Below are positions 6,798 through 10,899 of a DNA stretch of 10,899 bases, in pieces. The stretch comes from Corynebacterium faecale (lineage in GTDB: Bacteria > Actinomycetota > Actinomycetes > Mycobacteriales > Mycobacteriaceae), in NCBI RefSeq assembly GCF_030408735.1, contig NZ_CP047207.1:1-10899 (forward strand). Direction: 5' to 3'. The notes under the pieces were generated by a model that saw nothing but the letters and a program-made list of their open reading frames with translations, did no database searches and was not told the DNA's origin. How positions within the stretch are numbered: position 1 is the stretch's first letter; the number at the start of each line of letters is the position of its first letter. The position numbers and the translations under genes were made by a program.

Positions 6798-7069
6798 CCA
6801 CCCGAGCACGTGTTGCCGACCAAGCCGGCCCGCGTAAAAAGACCACTACCACCCCGGTGACAAAGACCCCTGCGAAGAAAGCCACCCGCAAAGCAGCGGT
6901 GGAAAAAGCTTTCCAGCAACCCAGCACCCGCGACTTCGTGAAGAAAATGACCGTGGAAATCGACCAGGACGCCCACGCTGAACTAAAGATGATCGCAGCC
7001 AGGGATGGGGTCACCATCCGAGAAATCATTACCGACCTGATTGATGAGTACATCACAACCCACAGGTAA
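6794..7069 (+). CDS. parB: ParB-like ribbon-helix-helix partition protein
   Basis: 91 residues in two parts. The N-terminal half is basic, Thr/Lys/Ala-rich and probably disordered ([17 protein letters not shown]). The C-terminal half (residues 51-91) is an RHH fold: strand KMTVEID, helix around 59-71 ([13 protein letters not shown]), a turn at GVT, and helix around 74-88 ([14 protein letters not shown]). Its organisation matches ParG-type partners of ParF-like ATPases. In ParG the flexible tail carries an arginine that stimulates ATP hydrolysis, and R4 or R6 could play that part here. Likely target DNA is the CTGTAAAC octamers on both sides of the operon. The gene overlaps the end of parA by 4 bp. 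Its RHH domain is 26/41 identical to the membrane-linked protein encoded at 7321. Confidence 0.85.
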   Translation: MTTRARVADQAGPRKKTTTTPVTKTPAKKATRKAAVEKAFQQPSTRDFVKKMTVEIDQDAHAELKMIAARDGVTIREIITDLIDEYITTHR

Positions 7070-7084
7070 ACGACCATAAACCAA

Positions 7085-7127
7085 CGTTACAGGTTTACAG
7101 GTTTGCGACACCTGTAAACCTGTAACG
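7085..7127. repeat. Palindrome C downstream of parB
   Basis: Perfect 18-bp inverted repeat (7085-7102 paired with 7110-7127) around a 7-base spacer. Each arm holds two TTACAG units 8 bp apart (GTTACAGGTTTACAGG). It shares the octamer unit of sites A, B and D. It lies 16 bases after the parB stop, so it could serve both as the parAB terminator stem (no T-tract) and as an RHH binding site. Confidence 0.85.
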
Positions 7128-7320
7128 GGCAACGCCACGACCCTCACTGCGTTCTCCGCCCAGGGAAAGAGGTCATCCTCTGTGGGGGTTGAGATTGTTT
7201 TATTCCATCACCAGAACCAGACACGATAGGTCTACGTTTTACGGTTAACTGAGGGGGTAGGTAATCACTGTTTATTTTTCCTACAGTCATGCACGCGCGA
7301 TTATTATTTAAGGAGACATC
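7128..7320. other. Intergenic region upstream of the membrane-linked RHH gene
   Basis: No ORF or RNA gene is recognisable. It contains a small AGAGG/CCTCT dyad and a GGTTAAC tract. It ends in AAGGAG (7310-7315), a strong RBS five bases before ATG 7321. The separate RBS and the 250-base distance from parB suggest that this gene has its own promoter, but I could not place one with confidence. Confidence 0.4.
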
Positions 7321-7575
7321 ATGTCTATGGGCAGCGGGGAACTGATGGTTCTTCTTATCCTGTTCTTTCTTTTACTTGGAGTAATCGGGGTGATTGTCGT
7401 CGTTATCACCAAAGTGCTCCAGTGGTCGAACAACCGTAGTGGTGTCACGAAACCCACGGTTGAAATTGACCGAGAGCTCCATGCTGAGTTGACGAGAATC
7501 GCCGCTAGGGACGGGGTGACGGTTCATAGAATGGTTGGTGATCTTCTTCATGAGTACATCACAACCCGCAGGTAG
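7321..7575 (+). CDS. Membrane-anchored ribbon-helix-helix protein (ParB paralogue with a TM helix)
   Basis: 84 residues. Residues 8-29 (LMVLLILFFLLLGVIGVIVV plus two) form one strong transmembrane helix, followed by a short linker with K31 and R39 and then an RHH domain (residues 44-84). That domain is 26/41 identical to the C-terminus of the parB-like protein encoded at 6794, including [13 protein letters not shown] and EYITT. The charge pattern predicts the N-terminus outside and the RHH domain in the cytoplasm. The paralogue has therefore exchanged its basic disordered tail for a membrane anchor. AAGGAG five bases upstream of the ATG gives a clear start. The gene is bracketed by palindromes C and D. 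Possible roles are tethering the plasmid to the membrane, sequestering the soluble ParB by heterodimer formation, or membrane-linked repression. I know of no named family with this architecture. Confidence 0.8.
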   Translation: MSMGSGELMVLLILFFLLLGVIGVIVVVITKVLQWSNNRSGVTKPTVEIDRELHAELTRIAARDGVTVHRMVGDLLHEYITTRR

Positions 7576-7590
7576 CAGCGAGAAACCTTA

Positions 7591-7639
7591 GGTATGGGTT
7601 TATGGTTTTACAGCACCCGTAAACCTGTAAACCCATACC
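7591..7639. repeat. Palindrome D downstream of the membrane-linked RHH gene
   Basis: Imperfect inverted repeat (7591-7613 paired with 7617-7639) around the spacer CAC. The outer 12 bp (GGTATGGGTTTA) are perfect and the inner part contains TTTTACAG opposite CCGTAAAC-CTGTAAAC. It has the same octamer unit and the same TTTTACAGCACC-like centre as palindrome A. It lies 15 bases after the stop and upstream of the repA control region, so it could link partition proteins to replication control. Confidence 0.75.
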
Positions 7640-7711
7640 AGGAGAGTGAAGGCCAGGGGGGGAAAGGTATTTTTACCTGCATCGACGTGTCGTTCAATCA
7701 GGTGGGGTAAG

Positions 7712-7726
7712 GCACTGCTACAGTGC
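7712..7726. repeat. Short palindrome in the repA upstream region
   Basis: GCACTG and CAGTGC form a perfect 6-bp dyad around CTA. TACAGT (7719-7724) inside it could be a -10 for the repA message, but no well-spaced -35 is visible. It may be an operator. Confidence 0.3.
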
Positions 7727-7734
7727 GGGAAAAG

Positions 7735-7777
7735 AACTTAACAAAAGCGAAAGCCCACCAGCTCGACACTGGTGGGC
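7735..7777 (-). terminator. Probable terminator of an antisense (countertranscribed) RNA
   Basis: A perfect 9-bp stem GCCCACCAG/CTGGTGGGC (7753-7761 with 7769-7777) is followed, reading on the minus strand, by TTTCGCTTTTGTT. This is a rho-independent terminator pointing away from repA. On the plus strand the stem is followed by ATTCATTG, so it would not terminate repA mRNA. This is the layout expected for an antisense RNA that controls RepA synthesis. Confidence 0.65.
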
Positions 7778-7856
7778 ATTCATTGAATCGCTTAGCACCT
7801 AGCTTCGAACCTAGCTGCTGAGCGCTTTACACCGGTCTTCGACCACCGGGGAAAGC
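7778..7856 (-). ncRNA. Putative antisense RNA covering the repA leader
   Basis: The leader opposite this interval folds into a 14-bp stem with one mismatch and one wobble (7789-7802 with 7811-7824) closed by a CTTCGAAC loop. A CCGGT/ACCGG hairpin (7832-7836 with 7845-7849) then ends just before the repA RBS. A minus-strand terminator lies directly beyond. Countertranscribed RNA control of repA is established for relatives such as pGA1. I did not find a convincing minus-strand promoter, so the 5' end is unknown. Confidence 0.45.
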
Positions 7857-9308
7857 ATGGCTATGAGTCTAGTCAATAACACCGTGCCTGGCACAACCAG
7901 ACACACTCAGACCACCGATATTTACGGTGGCCTAGAAGACACCCCTGCCAGTGGCCTGGATCGTGAGGCCTTGCTTGCCCACCTGGGCCGCAAGGTGCTG
8001 CACGGGAGCCGGGGGCGTGATTTCGCTAGCTCTTATCTCACCACTAAAAACGGCACCCGAGCACCCCGAATGTACCGGGTGGACTCAGAGGCGCTGGGTA
8101 AATGCGAGTACGTTCAATTAACCACCAAGCAGTATGCCTCTGTCCTGGTGGTTGATATTGATCTTCCTGGTGATGCCGGTGGACACCCGGTGAGTTTGAA
8201 TGACCAGGTCAAGGAAAAGTTCTCCCAGCTGATTACCCATTACCTAGGCCCTTCCTGGGTGGGGATTAACCCGGTTAACGGTAAATGCCAGGCGATCTGG
8301 TTGATTGATGCGGTCTATGCCGATAAAGACGGCCAATCCCGGGCTATGACGCTACTGGCCGCAGCGACCCATGACCTGGGACAATGGTTAGGTCATGACA
8401 GCCATTTTTCCCATCGTTTCAGCCGGTCACCGTTTTATACCGGCGATTCCCCGACCGCGTATCGGTGGTATCGCCAGCATCATCGCGTGTACCGGTTGGC
8501 GGATCTTCTTGCAGGGGTGCGTGCGATGACCGGTCAGGAGCAGTACAGCAAGCCTCGTCAGCAGTTTTCCAGTGGCCGTGAGCTGATCAACGCTGTGAAG
8601 GCCAGGCGTGAGGACGCAGAACGCTTCAAAGCTTTATCGAAGGATGTGGAAGCAGAACTCGCCGGCCAATTCGATCAGTATGACCCGGAGCTGATCCAGG
8701 GTGTGCGGGTGTTGTGGATCCGTGAAGGCCGAGCAGCGCGTGATGAAACCGCGTTTCGCCATGCCTTAAAGACTGGTCATCGGTTGCGTCAGGCTGGTCA
8801 GCGGATGACCGATGCGGCGATCATTGATGCCTACGAACATGCCTACACCGTGGCCCAGGAGGTCGGGGCTGATGGGCGCAAACGTGAGTTACCGCCGATG
8901 AAAGACCGCCAGACGATGGCCAGGCGAGTGCGTGGTTATGTCACGACGTCTAAAGGCGAGGTCTACGGCAGCTCAGCAGCCGCGGGGCGTGCGACCAGTG
9001 CGGAGCGTAAAGCATTAGCTACGATGGGGCGTAGAGGCGGGAAAAAGGCCGCAGAACGCTGGGAAACTGACCCAAATGGCGAATATGCACAAAGTCGCCG
9101 AGCCGTGATGAAGAAGACACATAAGCGGAAGAAAATTGAGGGTGTCGGCAATCGTCAAAAAGTAGGACAGTTTATTACGTCGTACTGGATGGAGACAGAA
9201 CAGCTCCCAACCTGGCAGGAGATCCAACAAGAAACAGGATTATCCCGCGCGACTGTCGCCCGGCATATCTCAGCGTTGAAGGAACTTGGTGAGTATCCAG
9301 AAATTTAA
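7857..9308 (+). CDS. repA: Plasmid replication initiator RepA (replicase family, pCG1/pNG2 type)
   Basis: 483-residue replication protein of the corynebacterial RepA/ColE2-like replicase group, which binds the origin and can make the primer. The N-terminal catalytic region (about residues 40-215) has an acidic V-D100-I-D102 motif in a hydrophobic strand, a VNGKCQAIWLI segment and HFSHRFSRSPF. A helical region with primase C-terminal character follows (about 230-370). A very basic stretch (RRGGKKAAERW, then KKTHKRKKI) leads to a C-terminal helix-turn-helix in the last 34 residues (EIQQETGLSRATVARHIS) for origin recognition. Start choice is ambiguous: ATG 7857 sits only 4 bases after GGGGA, while ATG 7863 has better spacing. 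The structured leader and antisense terminator upstream indicate control at the RNA level. The origin may lie within or just after the gene, but I see no clear iterons. Confidence 0.93.
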   Translation: MAMSLVNNTVPGTTRHTQTTDIYGGLEDTPASGLDREALLAHLGRKVLHGSRGRDFASSYLTTKNGTRAPRMYRVDSEALGKCEYVQLTTKQYASVLVVDIDLPGDAGGHPVSLNDQVKEKFSQLITHYLGPSWVGINPVNGKCQAIWLIDAVYADKDGQSRAMTLLAAATHDLGQWLGHDSHFSHRFSRSPFYTGDSPTAYRWYRQHHRVYRLADLLAGVRAMTGQEQYSKPRQQFSSGRELINAVKARREDAERFKALSKDVEAELAGQFDQYDPELIQGVRVLWIREGRAARDETAFRHALKTGHRLRQAGQRMTDAAIIDAYEHAYTVAQEVGADGRKRELPPMKDRQTMARRVRGYVTTSKGEVYGSSAAAGRATSAERKALATMGRRGGKKAAERWETDPNGEYAQSRRAVMKKTHKRKKIEGVGNRQKVGQFITSYWMETEQLPTWQEIQQETGLSRATVARHISALKELGEYPEI

Positions 9309-9326
9309 CTAAAGGGTCTCACACCA

Positions 9327-9342
9327 TAAGCAATATACGGTT
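9327..9342 (+). repeat. 16-bp repeat outside the left end of the IS
   Basis: TAAGCAATATACGGTT matches TAAGTACTATACGGTT at 10428-10443 in 14 of 16 positions, same orientation. The copies lie 62 and 13 bases outside the IS ends, so they are not its target-site duplication. They could be traces of an older element into which the IS inserted. Confidence 0.4.
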
Positions 9343-9345
9343 CCC

Positions 9346-9359
9346 CTGCCGGTAGGCAG
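9346..9359 (+). terminator. Possible weak terminator after repA
   Basis: CTGCC and GGCAG form a 5-bp stem with a GGTA loop, followed by TAGTAGTTATTTT. The stem is short and the T-rich stretch is interrupted, so termination here is uncertain. Confidence 0.3.
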
Positions 9360-9404
9360 TAGTAGTTATTTTCCTTAGTTGTTTTACTCTTGGTAGAGAA
9401 CTAG

Positions 9405-9427
9405 CTAGATGATTAAGTCCTAATAGG
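9405..9427 (+). repeat. Left terminal inverted repeat of the IS
   Basis: 23 bases, 22 matching the reverse complement of the right repeat at 10392-10414. The single mismatch is T9413 against the base paired with C10406. Confidence 0.85.
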
Positions 9428-9428
9428 T

Positions 9429-10334
9429 TCAGTGATCATAAGCAGTCAAGGAACGCTTATCAGATGCACCGATAAGCCAGTTATGCCAGATCACAGAGGC
9501 CAACGCCAACAACTTGCCCGCCACCTTGGCATAGACACCACCAGGACTTCTCGCCCGGTGGTACTTCAACCCCAACTGGTCTTTTAACGTGTCAAACACC
9601 GATTCTACCCACTGCCTAATCCCACCAAGATCCCCATACCTTGGGACCTCATTTTTACGATCAGGACGCACCAACCGCACACCTAACTCGTGGGAGATAA
9701 ACCCCTCGAAATCTTTCCCGGCAAACCCCTTATCCGCCACGATCACCTGACCCGAATGAAGAAGATGCTGGTCATGGTCCAGTAACACCATAGCGACTTC
9801 TCGTTCCCCGATTTTAGGGTTCGCCAGTCCCCAGATCACCGGCATCCCATCCGGGGTGCACACCAGGTAGAGACGAAACCCCCAGAAATATCTCGAATGC
9901 GACGCACAATACCCATAGTTGGCATACCCGGCCAGGTCTGATCGTTTCACAGTTTCCTTCGACATCGCACACGGAACTGGGGTGGAATCTAACAATCGGC
10001 ACAGGTCGTACCAGGAGTCAGTATCTCGTGCCAGAGCAGTGATCACCAGCGAAATCAGTGAGCTAGCCGCACGGACGCGTTTGTTGTACCCGGATTGTTG
10101 GGGGATATCGGGAAACATCTCGGCCAGGTGCTGGTGGGCGTAGCGCACCCAGCGTGTTTCCGACGAGGTGCCGTGCAGGAGGTGTTGGGCGATGACCAGG
10201 CAGAGTAGTTCGGCATCGTCCAGGGCGGGTTTTCTACCTGGGCGGTGAGTGCGATCGATGCCTATAGAAGGCAGGACATCGTCTACCAGGGTGACGTAGA
10301 GTGTGGTCAGGAGAGTGTTTAGGTTATTGTTCAC
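9429..10334 (-). CDS. IS982-family transposase
   Basis: 301-residue DDE transposase, close to the usual family length. Probable catalytic residues are D116 (LLDSTPVP), D201 (VIVADKGFAG) and E244 (RQWVESVFDTLK). Other family-like parts are YANYGYCASHSRYFWGFRLY after the first aspartate and LGLKYHRARSPGGVYAKVAG near the C-terminus. The N-terminal region contains a predicted helix-rich DNA-binding part. The frame is intact, so the element may be active. Family assignment rests on motif order and length rather than a database match. Confidence 0.85.
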   Translation of the reverse strand: MNNNLNTLLTTLYVTLVDDVLPSIGIDRTHRPGRKPALDDAELLCLVIAQHLLHGTSSETRWVRYAHQHLAEMFPDIPQQSGYNKRVRAASSLISLVITALARDTDSWYDLCRLLDSTPVPCAMSKETVKRSDLAGYANYGYCASHSRYFWGFRLYLVCTPDGMPVIWGLANPKIGEREVAMVLLDHDQHLLHSGQVIVADKGFAGKDFEGFISHELGVRLVRPDRKNEVPRYGDLGGIRQWVESVFDTLKDQLGLKYHRARSPGGVYAKVAGKLLALASVIWHNWLIGASDKRSLTAYDH

Positions 10335-10391
10335 ACCTTCAACTTAAACACTCTCCCCTTATCTTTGTATAGACTTTTTCTGTCGAGGAGC

Positions 10392-10414
10392 CCTATTAGG
10401 ACTTACTCATCTAG
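10392..10414 (-). repeat. Right terminal inverted repeat of the IS
   Basis: CCTATTAGGACTTACTCATC and three further bases, the inverted partner of 9405-9427. It lies about 58 bases upstream of the transposase start. Confidence 0.85.
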
Positions 10415-10427
10415 GGGCCTTATCTCC

Positions 10428-10443
10428 TAAGTACTATACGGTT
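10428..10443 (+). repeat. 16-bp repeat outside the right end of the IS
   Basis: Second copy of the 14/16 direct repeat described at 9327-9342. It lies just before the resolvase remnant. Confidence 0.4.
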
Positions 10444-10463
10444 TTGACGGGTGTGTAAATTGG

Positions 10464-10646
10464 CTATTCAGGGTGTTGTTGTGCGAGTGTGCGGTAGAGG
10501 GTGGCATGGCTGGTGCCGAGGTCTTGAGCGATAGCGGCCTTGGGTTCTCCTGCTTTTACCTGCTAGTGAGTTTGAGCGACTTGTGTGGGGCTGAGGGCTT
10601 TCTTTCTTCCCTTGTACTTGTCTGCTTTTTTCGCCAGGGTAATACC
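10464..10646 (-). pseudogene. C-terminal remnant of a serine resolvase/invertase
   Basis: Read on the minus strand the translation gives GITLAKKADKYKGRKKALS, then PTQVAQTH, a TAG stop (10563-10565), QVKAGEPKAAIAQDLG and TSHATLYRTLAQQHPE with a natural stop. This is the hinge and helix-turn-helix tail of Tn3-type resolvases and DNA invertases (GRKxALT, then AGEPKAALA, then YR.L). The catalytic domain is absent: the frame meets TAA (10647-10649) directly upstream and no serine motif is recognisable beyond it. With both the internal stop and the missing front it is non-functional. It marks an earlier transposon or resolution module that has decayed. Confidence 0.85.
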
Positions 10647-10666
10647 TTAAGCAGAATCTGGGGCAT

Positions 10667-10834
10667 TCAGGGTCGTTTGGTTATGCCTTTCCAGAGTTTT
10701 AGACTGGGGTGAGCGGCAATCACATCAGCACCAACTGGCCCAATTCCCATCATTCCAAAATCTTTTTGCAGCTCAAGTTTACTTCTCCTGGTGGGATTTT
10801 CGACGGGCTTTGTGAACGCTAGGTTGCCTTTCAC
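10667..10834 (-). CDS. Small ORF of unknown status, 55 aa
   Basis: Open frame on the minus strand from GTG 10834 (or TTG 10840) to TGA at 10667-10669. It contains KLELQKDFGMMGIGPVGADV and then IAAHPSLKLWKGITKRP. GIGPVGA resembles a helix-hairpin-helix turn, but no family is recognisable and no SD precedes either start. It may be a small gene, or part of the same decayed element as the resolvase remnant. The low confidence reflects the short length and lack of an RBS. Confidence 0.2.
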   Translation of the reverse strand: MKGNLAFTKPVENPTRRSKLELQKDFGMMGIGPVGADVIAAHPSLKLWKGITKRP

Positions 10835-10842
10835 TATCAATT

Positions 10843-10871
10843 TTGTAACTAAAATTAATATTTGTTACATA
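10843..10871 (+). promoter_or_regulatory. Operator-promoter at the right end, reading rightwards
   Basis: TTGTAA (10843-10848) and TACATA (10866-10871) are separated by 17 bases and fit a vegetative promoter starting near 10878. The promoter is embedded in a 26-bp near-palindrome (10844-10869, 22 of 26 symmetrical positions; TGTAAC, 14 bases centred on ATTAAT, GTTACA). That is the form of a dimeric repressor site. It reads out of the window. If the molecule is a circle of this length, it would drive the secreted-peptide gene at position 1 with a leader of about 22 bases. Confidence 0.5.
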
Positions 10872-10899
10872 ATCTGATTTCATAATCGATACTTCTGAC

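Larger units (their letters stand above)
9405..10414. mobile_element. IS982-like insertion sequence, about 1.0 kb
   Basis: A complete transposase gene on the minus strand is framed by 23-bp terminal inverted repeats (9405-9427 and 10392-10414) that differ at one position. Outside-in on the left the repeat begins CTAGATGATTAAGTCC. CTAG occurs at both outer edges and is itself palindromic. The element may therefore really begin at ATGATTAAG (9409) and end at 10410, with CTAG as a 4-bp target duplication. The insertion lies between repA and the resolvase remnant. Confidence 0.85.

Noticed and set aside
6688..7077. 129-aa minus-strand frame across parA/parB
   Set aside because: Antisense to the parA end and the whole parB-like gene, both of which have clear motifs and coupled starts.
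4900..7639. CRISPR array made of the repeated octamers
   Set aside because: Repeats are only 8 bp, occur as palindromes or contiguous tandems, lack spacers of constant length, and no cas gene is present.
7871..7876. TTGACT on the minus strand as the -35 of the antisense RNA
   Set aside because: No acceptable -10 lies 16-18 bases further along the minus strand.
10473..10712. 79-aa plus-strand frame
   Set aside because: Antisense to the recognisable resolvase remnant.
10844..10869. Fifth copy of the CTGTAAAC family
   Set aside because: TGTAAC/GTTACA point outward with a 14-base centre and lack the 8-bp phasing and the CTGTAAA core, so it is a different site.

Overview
The window looks like most or all of a small Corynebacterium (or close relative) plasmid. 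The evidence is a corynebacterial-type RepA replicase, a TraA-type MobF relaxase, a short ParA with a ribbon-helix-helix (RHH) partner, moderately GC-rich coding sequence, actinobacterial SD sequences and an IS982-like insertion sequence. No chromosomal housekeeping gene, rRNA, tRNA or CRISPR array is visible. Whether the window is a closed circle cannot be decided from one linear string. However, a promoter at the right end would fire straight into the gene at position 1 if the ends join.

Layout, left to right. Positions 1-661 form an AT-rich accessory pair: a small secreted two-cysteine peptide and an overlapping acidic cytosolic protein. Positions 812-1097 hold a small acidic plasmid protein and its terminator. 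Positions 1098-1401 are non-coding and packed with inverted repeats; this is a probable oriT, with a nic-like sequence that resembles the R388 site. Positions 1402-4815 hold the relaxase-helicase traA. Positions 4816-6126 form a second AT-rich accessory cassette: a six-TM GAP/LysE-like membrane protein, a second secreted two-cysteine peptide and a terminator. The two peptides share the pattern [FW]xxxFx[ST]MxxCxxH just after their signal peptides, so I read them as members of one unnamed family, perhaps bacteriocins or toxins with different partner proteins.

Positions 6143-7639 are the maintenance region: parA, a parB-like RHH gene overlapping it by 4 bp, and a second RHH gene. In the second protein the same DNA-binding domain (26 of 41 residues identical) is fused to an N-terminal transmembrane helix. 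Sites built from 8-bp units related to CTGTAAAC lie at 4900-4936, 6143-6174, 7085-7127 and 7591-7639, each at a boundary between gene modules. They are the likely operators or centromere of the RHH proteins. Positions 7640-7856 are a structured repA leader with an apparent antisense-RNA terminator. Positions 7857-9308 are repA.

Positions 9405-10414 are an IS982-like element with 23-bp inverted repeats. Positions 10464-10646 hold the wrecked C-terminus of a serine resolvase. The right end (10844-10871) carries a 26-bp near-palindrome overlapping a promoter.

Replication (RepA and antisense control), partition (ParA, RHH proteins and palindromes) and mobilisation (oriT and TraA) make up the backbone. 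The two peptide cassettes are the cargo. The most unusual items are the membrane-anchored RHH protein, the dispersed palindromes at module borders and the paired secreted-peptide cassettes.
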